The notes beneath the pieces are model-generated. The model was not told the origin of the DNA, searched no databases, and worked only from the letters and a program-made list of their open reading frames with translations. A DNA stretch of 31,403 nucleotides from Lachnospiraceae bacterium (GTDB lineage: Bacteria > Bacillota > Clostridia > Lachnospirales > Lachnospiraceae): the NCBI GenBank assembly GCA_009774145.1, contig VSND01000052.1:1-31403 (forward strand). The letters are read 5' to 3'. Shown here piece by piece: positions 1 to 7,704 of the stretch (position 1 is the stretch's first letter; the number at the start of each line of letters is the position of its first letter). The position numbers and the translations under genes were made by a program.

Positions 1-1
1 G

Positions 2-73
2 GGCAAGGTGCTGATTGAATATTTGGGTGAACCGAATGATTTGAATAGTACGACATTTGAGGGCATAATTTAA
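2..73 (+). pseudogene. 3' end of an unidentified gene cut by the window edge
   Basis: An open frame runs from the first bases to a TAA at 71-73 and gives 23 residues ending in TTFEGII. It is followed after about 50 bases by a strong intrinsic terminator, which supports this being a true gene end. Too little is present to name the family. Because only the tail is visible, it may be intact outside the window or another of the broken genes that fill the next 2.5 kb. Confidence 0.4.
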
Positions 74-206
74 CTTTTGCTAACTTTCACTAAGAGGCAA
101 ATTTATGTTTCACAACAGCATATACAATGTCAAAAACCTTTATTTTATGCGGTTTTTGACATTGTTTTTATGATTTGGATAAAGTTTTAACTTTCGCTAA
201 CTTTCA
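69..206. repeat. pair of 21-bp near-identical direct repeats around a terminator
   Basis: The sequence TTTAACTTTTGCTAACTTTCA at 69-89 (middle T versus C) recurs at 186-206 with 20 of 21 bases the same. Each copy itself contains TAACTTT twice. The first copy overlaps the stop codon of the upstream gene tail. The pair is 117 bases apart and brackets the terminator hairpin. With a truncated serine recombinase a few hundred bases away, a recombination scar or attachment site is possible but not shown. Confidence 0.6.
125..170 (+). terminator. intrinsic terminator after the first gene tail
   Basis: A perfect 14-bp inverted repeat (125-138 with 151-164, arm CAATGTCAAAAACC) with a 12-base AT-rich loop is followed directly by a run of T (165-169). 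The A-rich left flank could let it work in both directions, but on the minus strand the nearest gene tail (222) is reading towards it as well, so it may serve both. Confidence 0.8.
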
Positions 207-221
207 TGGTGCCCCGAATTA

Positions 222-510
222 CTATTGGCGTTGATGGGAACATTCAATATATTTGTTTTTATATGCCAAAGCCTGTTCCGGTTTCTGCCATCTGGCATAC
301 AGATTATTCAGGTACAAATAAACCGTTTTGGCATAATCGTTATCGGTTCCCATGACTTCCGAAATAATATTCTCGGCAGATAAGAGATGAAGTTCAGCTT
401 CTTTAGCATTGCCTTCGGAAAGCGCAATCGCACCATACATCATCTGGCAGACTCCATTATCCAAGGTATGTGTTTTTTCATGTTCTAATACAAGATTTTC
501 AAGATATGGA
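222..510 (-). pseudogene. C-terminal remnant of a tetratricopeptide (TPR) protein
   Basis: The minus-strand frame ending at 222 encodes about 95 residues with two TPR-like helix pairs, including MMYGAIALSEGNAKEAELHL and YLNNLYARWQKPEQALAYKNKY. The frame stays open upstream of the nominal TTG at 464 to about 510, then loses coherence where the oppositely oriented recombinase fragment begins and meets a stop near 543. There is no ribosome binding site or proper start codon. I read it as the 3' end of a longer TPR gene whose 5' part was removed by the rearrangement that brought in the recombinase fragment. Confidence 0.55.
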
Positions 511-1019
511 AACTTGATGATGTGCTGGATGTGGTATTGTCATATGTGGCGGAATCGGCTGACAACGATGAAAGTGTACGGAAAAAACAGCAGATTGATA
601 AGGATATTTCTTCGTTGGAATCAAAGAAATTACGGATGACAGACATGCTGATCGATGGTACAATATTCAAAGAGGTGTATGAAGAAAAAATGGTGGATTT
701 TACCAGAAAGCTTCATAAGCTGTCTGAGAGAAAGGCGCTTATTGAGGACAGCATCTGCACACAGAAAGATATAAATCGGCGGATGTCGGAACTACGTGAC
801 ACACTTGAAAAAGAAAAGGTTCTTGATGAATTTGACAGGGTGGTTTTTGAGAGTATCATCGACAGGGTAATTGTCGGAGGATATGAGGAAGACGGTACAC
901 CCGATCCTTATAAGCTGACTTTTGTGTTAAAAGGCAATCAGGCAGGAACGGTGCCACATGCTAAGGAGCAGTTTAAGGAAAAGGCAAAGAAGTCAAAGGA
1001 AGAAAAGAGGGTGTCATAA
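489..1019 (+). pseudogene. C-terminal fragment of a large serine recombinase
   Basis: About 170 residues match the tail of large serine recombinases of clostridial mobile elements. A long charged coiled coil (roughly residues 20-110 of the fragment, rich in K/E/R) is followed by the typical end segment with FDRVVFESIIDRVIVGGYEE and a beta-strand KLTFVLKGN. The catalytic resolvase domain with its serine and the zinc-ribbon region, together about 350 residues, are absent. No ribosome binding site precedes the GTG at 522, and the frame simply runs into the TPR fragment. It cannot catalyse recombination; it marks a past mobile element. Confidence 0.75.
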
Positions 1020-1020
1020 G

Positions 1021-1188
1021 ATGAAGAACGGGCTGGCAGAAGTTGTTGATAAGACTGTAATTATGGAAGTGGACGCAGAATTGAGTTTGTGTTCATGTGA
1101 GAGTGACGTGGTGGACGAAACGTGTTCATTAGGCGGTAACGACACAGCTTCAATCGGGGAAATCCCTCCCGCTTTACAATCCGCTTGA
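1021..1188 (+). other. short ORF directly after the recombinase fragment
   Basis: The ATG follows the recombinase stop with one base between, and the frame gives 55 residues beginning MKNGLAEVVDKTVIMEVDAE. The first 25 or so residues look like protein; the rest overlaps a minus-strand fragment and is probably read-through into unrelated DNA. It may be the start of the gene that followed the recombinase in the original element. No family recognised. Confidence 0.25.
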
Positions 1189-1400
1189 TTTGTTTTGACG
1201 TCGCATCAATCGTCCGAAGCTGTCCGTAACTCTGTAGATAGCCCTGTTCCGACAGTTCCTCACCGAGCATATTGTAGCCACCTGCGCGCTCAAACTCCGG
1301 CAGCCCTTTCAGGGGTTCAATGTCATTTTCCTCTATGTCCAGCCAGGCTGCATCATAATGTTTTGCAGGCAGCATAATGGAAAATTCCGAACCCTTGCCC
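1090..1400 (-). pseudogene. gene fragment, possibly fused histidine-kinase tail
   Basis: On the minus strand about 100 residues read coherently. The start, KPGKGSEFSIMLPA, resembles the last glycine box and end of a sensor histidine kinase ATPase domain. It continues as AGGYNMLGEELSEQGYLQSY and a lysine/arginine-rich stretch that I do not recognise. There is no start codon with a ribosome binding site, and both ends run into other fragments. The kinase likeness rests on about 14 residues and is weak. Confidence 0.3.
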
Positions 1401-2383
1401 GGTTTGTATATGTCCTGCCTGGTGGCGATCCTTATGCCCATTGCGGGGCTTCAGGGACCGGCGCTGATCTTCACAGGGGGGCTTGTCATGGCAGTCTTCC
1501 CAACGATGATGCAGTCGACCATGCGCAAAGTCGTTGAGGACGATTCCTTGCCTCTCGGGCATTTTGGAAGCGGCTGCTATTGGCTGAGTGCCCAGATCGC
1601 CAAGTTGTTCGGGTATGATGAAAAGACGACGACAGTGGAGGATATTCATTTCCCCAAGGACTGTCCTTCCTTCGTGAAAATACCATATCCATTGCGCTGG
1701 CGATGTTTTTGTGCTATATTGTCGTTTCCGGCGTAGCTGTATTTACCAGCCCGGAGGCAGCCGTGGAGATTTTCGCCGGTGATAACTGGGTTTTGTATTC
1801 CATCATTAAGTCCATCACCTTTTCCGCAGGAATCTATATCGTGCTTTCCGGCGTGCGTATGCTGATCAACGAAGTGGTTACCGCCTTTAAGGGAATTTCC
1901 GAAAAGCTGGTGCCTAATGCAAAACCGGCGCTGGACTGTCCGACGGTATTTTCCTTTGCGACCAACACGGTGCTGATCGGATTCTTCTGTTCTTTCGTGG
2001 GCAGTATTGTCGCTTTGGCCGTGCTGGCGCTTATGGGCCAGGCCGGGATCGCGGTTGCCATCAATTCTGCTCAGTGCATTGCTTCACTTCTTCTGTGGGC
2101 GACGGCGGGCGTCTGCGGAAATGCCACCGGAGGACTGAAAGGCTGTGTGATCGGGGCTTTTGTCCATGGTATTGTGACCACCTTTCCGGCGGCGGGGCTG
2201 TATCCGATCCTGGGAGCTTTGGGCTTTGCCAACACGACCTTCTCCGATACGGATTTTACGCTGGTGGGTATCGTGTTCGGCAATCTGATCAAAGTGGTCA
2301 CAGGCAATACCATAATGATCATCGTGATGATCCTTTTCCTTCTGCCGATCATCTACAACTACACCATTGGCAGGGGAAAATGA
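1401..2383 (+). pseudogene. PTS ascorbate-type IIC (UlaA/SgaT family), 5'-truncated and frameshifted
   Basis: The product belongs to the UlaA/SgaT family of PTS membrane permeases. Family hallmarks are present: the LGHFG segment, GISEKLVPNAKPALDCP, and the glycine-rich GNATGGLKGCVIGAF loop, with hydrophobic helices throughout. About 325 residues remain of a usual 420-460, the missing part being the N-terminal end. The reading frame breaks near 1658-1660: the first frame reads FPKDCPSF, while one extra G after AAGG would give FPKGLSFLRENTISIALAMF and join the second frame (ORF from 1703) exactly. No start signal is visible at the left junction. A non-functional remnant is most likely; a sequencing error in the G run could explain the frameshift but not the truncation. 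Confidence 0.85.
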
Positions 2384-2409
2384 TGGTACTGTAAGACTAA
2401 TAAATTTAA

Positions 2410-2559
2410 ACAAAAAACAGCATCTGCCTGAAAGCAGTCCCGGAAGGATTTTACGGAACGAAGGAAAACGCAAAAAAGGCGGGAAAGGCCATCGGCATCC
2501 GGAATATGGTGTCCGTAAAGGAGATGGAGGAGAAGCTGAAGGCGGTGTTTGGAAAATAG
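2410..2559 (+). pseudogene. 49-residue C-terminal remnant, family unknown
   Basis: A frame opening just after a TAA at 2407 encodes a clearly protein-like tail, GFYGTKENAKKAGKAIGIRN then VSVKEMEEKLKAVFGK, ending in TAG at 2557. No start codon or ribosome binding site precedes it, and it follows the UlaA remnant by 26 bases. It may be the end of the next gene of the same old operon after a deletion, but I cannot assign the family. Confidence 0.4.
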
Positions 2560-2578
2560 GAATGATCGCAAACATCCG

Positions 2579-2604
2579 CATGCCCGTGCAGGCAGAGGGG
2601 CATG
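2579..2604 (-). terminator. weak hairpin downstream of the ROK gene
   Basis: CATGCCC at 2579-2585 pairs with GGGCATG at 2598-2604 around a 12-base loop, 12 bases past the ROK stop codon on the minus strand. It lacks a long T run (only TTT a few bases on), so termination is plausible rather than clear. Confidence 0.35.
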
Positions 2605-2615
2605 GAGATAAAGAT

Positions 2616-3770
2616 TTATGCTTCTTCCTGTTTTTGCAGCAGTATGGGCAGATTCGTGCGGATATATTCTTTTCGGGCGTCAAGGGCAGCTCCGATGGCA
2701 GAGTCAAATCGTCCATATTCGCTGAACAACAGGTAGTCTTTTGCAGGGACCAGCGCGGACAGACGATCGATCCGGCAACAAAGTTCCTCAAAATAAGGGG
2801 GCAGATAGTTGGCCATCTCGCCCCCTACCACTACATTGATGCCAAAGACGGCATGGATATTATGGATTCCCACAGCCAAATGATCCAGATATTCATTCCA
2901 AAGCTGAAGGTAATGTTCATTTCCATTATTCAACGCCTGAAAAAAACTGTCGTAGAGGTCTTCAATCCCTTCTTTTCTTAAAAGGTCAATGATAAAGCTG
3001 GAGGAGCACAGAGAGTTAAAAGTTCCGGCCGGACCGCAGGAAACATGTTTGCTTTCTCTGGATATGATCATGTCTCCGAAAGCACAGTCAAAAGAACTGA
3101 ATGTGAAAATTTCGTTATTCAGGATCAGGACGCCGGAAATATGGCGGTTCAGCGTGACAAAGACGGCATTTGTATATTGTTCTTTGCCATAAAGCTGAGC
3201 CAGTCCGGATATTTTTTCTGAATTATTGATCCAGATATCACACTGCATATGTTTCCGAACAGCAGAGATGGAAAGAGAAGAGATTCCGAGGCTGTCCAGG
3301 CGGATGATCTGATCATGTTCATAGTCGCAGATACCGGGAACCGCAAGACCGCAGGTGCAGGGTGCGGTCGTAAACTGCAGAATATCCTCGATCAGCTGAC
3401 GGATAGATTCCCAGTAAGACGGCGTATCTTCAAATTGACAGTAAACAGAACTGTTTTTGATGACTTTGCCTGTAAAATCAATGACCGCAAGGTATACGAT
3501 ATGCTTTGAGATGAAAAGCCCAATAAAATTACGATAGTCCGGATTCAGTCCGATTCTTTTGGCGCGTCGGCCGCCGGAGGACTGATTGGCGCCCAGATAC
3601 TGTACCATGTCGTTTTGCTTTAATACATTCACGATCTTCGTAACGGTTGGGATACTGAACCGGTAAGTAAGAGCAATCTCCGTATTGGTTGTTCCTTCAT
3701 GAAGTTCCAGCTCATGAAGAATCGTGTTGGCGTTTTGCAGTCTTACATCCATTAAATTTGTTTTTCTCAT
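2616..3770 (-). CDS. ROK-family transcriptional regulator
   Basis: A 384-residue protein of NagC/XylR type, the usual length for ROK repressors. Residues about 13-75 form a winged helix-turn-helix (TNTEIALTYRFSIPTVTKIV, then the GGRRAKRIGL wing). Residues 80-380 form the ROK sugar-kinase-like fold, with GLAVPGICD at 141-149 and VVVGGE at 313-318. It probably controls the adjacent catabolic operons in response to a sugar. An oddity: the ROK zinc motif, normally three cysteines and a histidine after GEIGH, is reduced to FGDMII and a lone C245 in HVSCGPAG, so effector and metal binding must differ from classical ROK proteins. The start has only a weak AGGTAA upstream; a promoter lies about 45 bases before it. 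It is separated by a hairpin from the aldo/keto reductase gene and is probably its own transcript. Confidence 0.88.
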   Translation of the reverse strand: MRKTNLMDVRLQNANTILHELELHEGTTNTEIALTYRFSIPTVTKIVNVLKQNDMVQYLGANQSSGGRRAKRIGLNPDYRNFIGLFISKHIVYLAVIDFTGKVIKNSSVYCQFEDTPSYWESIRQLIEDILQFTTAPCTCGLAVPGICDYEHDQIIRLDSLGISSLSISAVRKHMQCDIWINNSEKISGLAQLYGKEQYTNAVFVTLNRHISGVLILNNEIFTFSSFDCAFGDMIISRESKHVSCGPAGTFNSLCSSSFIIDLLRKEGIEDLYDSFFQALNNGNEHYLQLWNEYLDHLAVGIHNIHAVFGINVVVGGEMANYLPPYFEELCCRIDRLSALVPAKDYLLFSEYGRFDSAIGAALDARKEYIRTNLPILLQKQEEA

Positions 3771-3812
3771 TATTTTACCTGTTTTTGAATTTTCTGATTT
3801 TATATCAAGTTT

Positions 3813-3841
3813 ATCATATTTTACTTTAAAAATCTAGTAAA
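3813..3841 (-). promoter_or_regulatory. probable promoter of the ROK gene
   Basis: On the minus strand TTTACT (3841-3836) and TATGAT (3818-3813) are separated by 17 bases, in a very AT-rich stretch 43 bases before the ROK start. The -10 box matches consensus in five of six positions, the -35 box in four. Confidence 0.5.
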
Positions 3842-3862
3842 AAAAGTATTTTGTTGATCGAA

Positions 3863-3930
3863 AAACTGCCATTAAATAAATTGTCAAGACCAGAAGAATT
3901 TCGGTAGGACATTCCATTTAGTGGCAGTTT
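3863..3930. repeat. 15-bp inverted repeat upstream of the ROK promoter
   Basis: AAACTGCCATTAAAT at 3863-3877 is matched by the inverse complement of ATTTAGTGGCAGTTT at 3916-3930 with a single mismatch; the spacer is 38 bases. It sits between the terminator-like hairpin of the leftward operon and the ROK -35 box. It could be a paired operator bound by the ROK protein or the ends of a tiny decayed insertion element; no flanking target duplication was seen. Confidence 0.5.
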
Positions 3931-3954
3931 AAAAATTAGGAATATTTTGTGTGT

Positions 3955-3986
3955 CATATTACTCATCTGGAAAGATGAGCAATATG
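3955..3986 (-). terminator. hairpin at the end of the leftward catabolic operon
   Basis: A 14-bp stem with one A/C mismatch (3955-3968 with 3973-3986, arm CATATTACTCATCT) and a 4-base loop begins two bases past the stop codon of the aldo/keto reductase gene. The following minus-strand sequence is AT-rich but has no clean T run at the stem base, so it may be a 3'-end stabiliser as well as a terminator. Confidence 0.55.
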
Positions 3987-3987
3987 G

Positions 3988-4959
3988 TTACGAATGCCTG
4001 CTGTCAGATTTAAGATCCAGATATGCGATCTCATCAGGTGTCAGTTTCAACTTTAAAGCGCCAAGAGAAGACTCGATCTCACTGCGGTTGGCAGCGCCAA
4101 TGATTGGAAATACATTTAGAGGACTGTCCAGTACAAATGCCATGGCGACCTGGGGAATCGTGGCATTTTTTTGAGCAGCAATTTCTTCGCAACGGTCCAG
4201 ACGAACAAAGTTGCATTCATAGCAGTAACCTTTCCGACAGAATTCATTGATTGCTTCTGGTGTTTTCTGGAAAATGGCCCGGTTGACGCGGCCGGAGAAA
4301 AGTCCGCGCGCCAGAGAGGAGTAGGCGAATACCGGCATCTGGTTTTTCTGGTACCATGCTCTGGCTTTTTCGTTTTGAGGACCGGAGATGGTTACACACC
4401 CGGGCGCCCAAGGATTTTCCACCTGTTCAGCCAGGCTGTAGTTGGGGCTGGATACTTCCATGGGAACTAAATTATGAGCATAGGCATATTCGTTTGCTTC
4501 TGCCAGTCGTTCGTCTGTCCAGTTGGAACCTCCGAAACAGCGGATGCGTCCGGCTGCATGATGCTCATTGAGTTTTTCCACGATGGGGCCGACCGGCAGA
4601 CTGGTATCATCGCGATGAAGCATATAGATATCCAGATAATCGGTACCAAGAGTCGCAAGGCTTTCAAAAAGATCGGAATCGATATCATAGGGAGTGACGC
4701 GTTCACGCACCGGACTTGGATGAGCGCCTTTGGAAATCAGAACAATCTTTTCACGATTGCCTCGTTCCTGTATCCAGTGTCCGACAGTGGGTTCAGAATC
4801 ATAGGCGCGGGCGGTGTCGATCGTATTGATGCCAAGATCAAAAGCGGCGTCCAGTACGGTCAGATGCTTTTCCATGTTTTCGTCGGGAAACATGCCAAAA
4901 GTGCCCATGACAAAACGGCTTGCCTGCTTGTTAAGATGTGGGATAGATACATATTCCAT
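3988..4959 (-). CDS. aldo/keto reductase
   Basis: A 323-residue cytoplasmic NAD(P)H-dependent oxidoreductase that interconverts aldehydes or ketones and alcohols on a TIM barrel. The full catalytic tetrad is present: Asp48 (NTIDTA), Tyr53 (RAYDSE), Lys77 (LISKGA) and His115 (YMLHRDD). The C-terminal cofactor-binding segment VFPIIGAANRSEIE is also typical. I chose the ATG at 4959 because AGGAGG stands 8 bases before it; an ATG 17 codons upstream has no such signal. Last gene of the leftward operon. In this context a role in reducing or oxidising a keto-sugar or released aldehyde is likely, but the substrate is unknown. Confidence 0.9.
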   Translation of the reverse strand: MEYVSIPHLNKQASRFVMGTFGMFPDENMEKHLTVLDAAFDLGINTIDTARAYDSEPTVGHWIQERGNREKIVLISKGAHPSPVRERVTPYDIDSDLFESLATLGTDYLDIYMLHRDDTSLPVGPIVEKLNEHHAAGRIRCFGGSNWTDERLAEANEYAYAHNLVPMEVSSPNYSLAEQVENPWAPGCVTISGPQNEKARAWYQKNQMPVFAYSSLARGLFSGRVNRAIFQKTPEAINEFCRKGYCYECNFVRLDRCEEIAAQKNATIPQVAMAFVLDSPLNVFPIIGAANRSEIESSLGALKLKLTPDEIAYLDLKSDSRHS

Positions 4960-5008
4960 TATAATTACCTCCTGAGAATGTGATAGTAAATACTGATGAT
5001 GCGGCTGC

Positions 5009-5033
5009 ACCGCCTGCCCTTAGAGCAGGCGGT
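5009..5033 (-). other. GC-rich intergenic hairpin between VOC and aldo/keto reductase genes
   Basis: ACCGCCTGC (5009-5017) and GCAGGCGGT (5025-5033) form a perfect 9-bp stem with a 7-base loop in the 91-base gap between two genes of the leftward operon. There is no T run after it on either strand, so it looks like an mRNA processing or stabilising structure that would set different levels of the last gene rather than a full terminator. Confidence 0.55.
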
Positions 5034-5050
5034 TGGCAGAGTGGATGGAT

Positions 5051-5524
5051 TCAGGCTTTCAGGCCTCCGGTTTTTTCTTCATTGTAGATCTCCAGGAATA
5101 ACCCCAATTCTTTTACCAGATCCAGATATGCGAATTCCATACCGATGGTCTCGTCTTTACACCAGAGCCAGGGATCTTTTCCGGTCAGCTTTTTATGTTC
5201 TTTGATCACCTTGTTGAAAGGATCGCGGGTGATGACGGCGATGTGATGGATTCCGGCACCGTGTTCGTCAAACCATGTCTTGTAGGGGCTTTCCGAGATT
5301 GGCTGGATCAGTTCGAGTTCAAAGCCGTAGATATCGCAGAAAGCGCATTTGTTCAGAAGCTTACCGGGTTTTCCATTTATGGTGAAAGCAGGGAGTTTTT
5401 CTGAATCAATCTCGCCTACGCGCCAGGGGCCGATTCCGTAATCTTCAGAATAATGCCGGACAGCTGCGTCCAGATCCTCCACGATAATACCGATCTGCAA
5501 AAATTTAGAAAATTGTGTGTTCAT
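5051..5524 (-). CDS. VOC-fold (glyoxalase/epimerase-like) protein
   Basis: A 157-residue single-domain vicinal-oxygen-chelate protein, the size of methylmalonyl-CoA epimerase and glyoxalase I monomers. Two beta-alpha-beta-beta-beta modules are visible (residues 5-75 and 90-150). Likely metal ligands are Gln10 (FLQIGIIVED), Glu71 (ELELIQP), His93 or His94 (GIHHIAV) and Glu145 (LFLEIYN), all at the expected places. The ATG at 5524 is preceded by GAGAGGA; the upstream extension of the frame overlaps the dehydrogenase gene and is not used. VOC proteins enolise, epimerise or cleave substrates next to a carbonyl, which fits a keto-sugar intermediate made by the neighbouring Gfo/Idh/MocA enzyme. No exact reaction can be assigned. 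Confidence 0.82.
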   Translation of the reverse strand: MNTQFSKFLQIGIIVEDLDAAVRHYSEDYGIGPWRVGEIDSEKLPAFTINGKPGKLLNKCAFCDIYGFELELIQPISESPYKTWFDEHGAGIHHIAVITRDPFNKVIKEHKKLTGKDPWLWCKDETIGMEFAYLDLVKELGLFLEIYNEEKTGGLKA

Positions 5525-5559
5525 AGTATTTATCCTCTCTTTACTGTTTTCTTCAGATT

Positions 5560-6732
5560 CTATACGAGACTGTCCGACCAACCGGAATATGCTGCTGGAC
5601 GTCTGCATGTGGTGTGCATGATGTAGGGGGTTCCTTCCATGGCTGCCAATGGAAAGGCACATAAAGCCTCTGTCACATGGCAGGCAAAATCGCTGTTTGC
5701 GCAGGGCGTACGGCCCTGACGGATTGCATCTGCCATTTCAGAAACACCGAGACCTCTTAAGTTGCGTGTTGCCGGGACTTCAGGAGTATAGGACAGTTCC
5801 ATTTCTTTCACAAGGCAGTCCAGTCCGCCGCCATAAAGTGTCTCAAGCTTTGCTTCAATATGCGGGCACGCATTCAGCTGGTCTACAATATCCCTGGCTT
5901 TGATCATCTTCACCGGACCGCCGAAGGTATTGGGGTCCGGTACACAGATCATTCCTTCTGTACCATAGATTTCTATGCAGGGCAGCGCACTGTGCCATAC
6001 ATCAAAGCTCATATTGATATTTCCGGCCGCACCGTTTTTTAATTTTACCAGTCCAGTATAGTGTGTCAGTATATCAACGGTTATTTTGTGCCCATCTGCG
6101 AAAGCGGTTCTCTCAGGGAAAGATGTCTTTCCATAACAGGAGATCTTTTCTATGGGTCCCAGCAGGCTTACAAGAGCAGCGAGATAGTATGGTCCCATAT
6201 CCAATATTGGGCCTCCGCCTGTTTTGTAATAAAAATCAGGCTGAGGATGCCAGCAGTCATGTCCAGGCGTCATCAGGTTCGCCGTAAAACCGATGACTTC
6301 ACCGATCTCACCATCATCGATGAGTCTGCGTACGGTTTGGATTCCCGGGCCCATGAAGGTATCCGGAGCATTACAGATATACAGATTTTTTTCTTTGGCC
6401 AGTTGTACGATTTCCTCTGCTTCCTGAACGGATAATGCCATGGGTTTTTCGCAATAGGCATGTTTTCCAGCTTCCAGAATCTGCTTATTGACGGAATAAT
6501 GTACAGGTGGAATCGTCAGATTCACTACGATCCGAATGTCAGGATCTTTCAGAAGCTCTTCAACAGAGTATGCTTTTTTCAATCCATATTTATTTTTTGC
6601 TTCTATTGCTTTTTCCGGAAAAATATCCGCACAGGCAATGACTTCCAAATTGGAATAAAGCTTAGTCATATTTTCCAGATAAATATGACTAATATTGCCA
6701 CATCCTATGATGCCTACACCTGTTTTTTGCAT
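5560..6732 (-). CDS. Gfo/Idh/MocA-family NAD(P)-dependent oxidoreductase (leftward operon)
   Basis: A 390-residue sugar or polyol dehydrogenase, normal length for the family. An N-terminal Rossmann domain carries GIIGCGNIS (7-15) and the EKP motif at 95-97, whose lysine contacts substrate and cofactor. The C-terminal alpha/beta domain contains GGGPILDMGPYY (172-183): the catalytic-site aspartate (178) is kept while the usual histidine four residues on is tyrosine, a variant seen in part of the family. AAGGAGG lies 6 bases before the ATG. Such enzymes oxidise a ring hydroxyl of free or glycosidically bound sugars to a ketone; combined with three TIM-barrel isomerase-like proteins, a 3-keto-sugar route is a reasonable inference. 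Second of the two family members in the locus. Confidence 0.88.
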   Translation of the reverse strand: MQKTGVGIIGCGNISHIYLENMTKLYSNLEVIACADIFPEKAIEAKNKYGLKKAYSVEELLKDPDIRIVVNLTIPPVHYSVNKQILEAGKHAYCEKPMALSVQEAEEIVQLAKEKNLYICNAPDTFMGPGIQTVRRLIDDGEIGEVIGFTANLMTPGHDCWHPQPDFYYKTGGGPILDMGPYYLAALVSLLGPIEKISCYGKTSFPERTAFADGHKITVDILTHYTGLVKLKNGAAGNINMSFDVWHSALPCIEIYGTEGMICVPDPNTFGGPVKMIKARDIVDQLNACPHIEAKLETLYGGGLDCLVKEMELSYTPEVPATRNLRGLGVSEMADAIRQGRTPCANSDFACHVTEALCAFPLAAMEGTPYIMHTTCRRPAAYSGWSDSLV

Positions 6733-6761
6733 TTGTCGCCTCCTTGAACGGAATGTATGGG

Positions 6762-7691
6762 TTATTGATATATGGGATCAAGCACCGTATCAATATAATT
6801 TTTGGTGAGTAGAATTGTGGCAAGGGGATCCGGCGTGCCGTCGGATTCGATACCGATCCACCCTTTATGCTGGTATTTTTTCATAAGCCGCCAAAGCGCA
6901 GGAAAATCGACATTTCCCCCTCCAGGTTCCCAGAACCATCTTGCGCCGGTAGGATCAAATTCTGCTCCGGGTCCAAAACGTTTCTCATCAGGCGCAGCCG
7001 GACAAGTAGTATCCTTTACGTGAAAATACTGGATCCTGTCGTGGTATGTCTCATAAAATTTCAGTATGTCAACTCCCATGATAGCGACCTGTGCGGTATC
7101 AAGACAATAGTATACATACTGCGGATCGGTCATTTCCAGAAAACGCTCATGGTCGTACAAATTGACGGCGCACCAGAATTCGTTGTGGATAGAGACACAG
7201 AGTCCTTTTTCGGCGGCCATGCGCCCTACAGTGTTCATACATTCTGCGGCGTTTTTCAGACCTTCTTCCGTTAAAGGGCCGGCGCCGTAATACTGACCTG
7301 CCGGCTGAACAATAAGATTGATGCCGTCACATTCTGCAAGCGCGTCGATGGCTTTTTGTTCGAAGGCATAGATTGCCTCATGATTACGTCTATCCTCGGA
7401 GCCGACATGGTGCGAGAACATACCGGTGATTCGTTCGATACCCCGTTCTTTGGCATATTCTTTGAAATTTTTCATACTTCCAAAGGCATTGATAATGCTG
7501 GGAACACTGAAGATCATCAGCTCGATTCCCTTGAATCCGGCGCCTGCATAATAGCGAAGGATTTTATCCCAGTCCTGATAATAATAAGAAGTGTTAAAAT
7601 CTCCCATGAACCATTCGTCGAAATTTGTCACTTGCTTATAGTTGATGTTCCCCCAGAGATTTGTCATATATGTATAATTGATATTTCGCAT
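6762..7691 (-). CDS. xylose-isomerase-like TIM-barrel protein A
   Basis: A 309-residue member of the AP-endonuclease-2/sugar phosphate isomerase-epimerase superfamily (PF01261 type). Candidate metal and catalytic residues are His169 (SIHNEFW), Asp198 (YCLDTAQ), His224 (QYFHVKD) and Glu282 (GIESDG), so the site is largely intact, although the first ligand is not the usual glutamate. AAGGAGA precedes the ATG. It lies 13 bases after gene B, to which it is clearly related by descent (shared positions of HNEFW/KNDFW, DTAQ and DRI....DT). Family members isomerise or epimerise sugars and keto-sugars, and some cleave glycosidic or C-C bonds. Substrate unknown. Confidence 0.85.
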   Translation of the reverse strand: MRNINYTYMTNLWGNINYKQVTNFDEWFMGDFNTSYYYQDWDKILRYYAGAGFKGIELMIFSVPSIINAFGSMKNFKEYAKERGIERITGMFSHHVGSEDRRNHEAIYAFEQKAIDALAECDGINLIVQPAGQYYGAGPLTEEGLKNAAECMNTVGRMAAEKGLCVSIHNEFWCAVNLYDHERFLEMTDPQYVYYCLDTAQVAIMGVDILKFYETYHDRIQYFHVKDTTCPAAPDEKRFGPGAEFDPTGARWFWEPGGGNVDFPALWRLMKKYQHKGWIGIESDGTPDPLATILLTKNYIDTVLDPIYQ

Positions 7692-7704
7692 GGTAGATCT
7701 CCTT

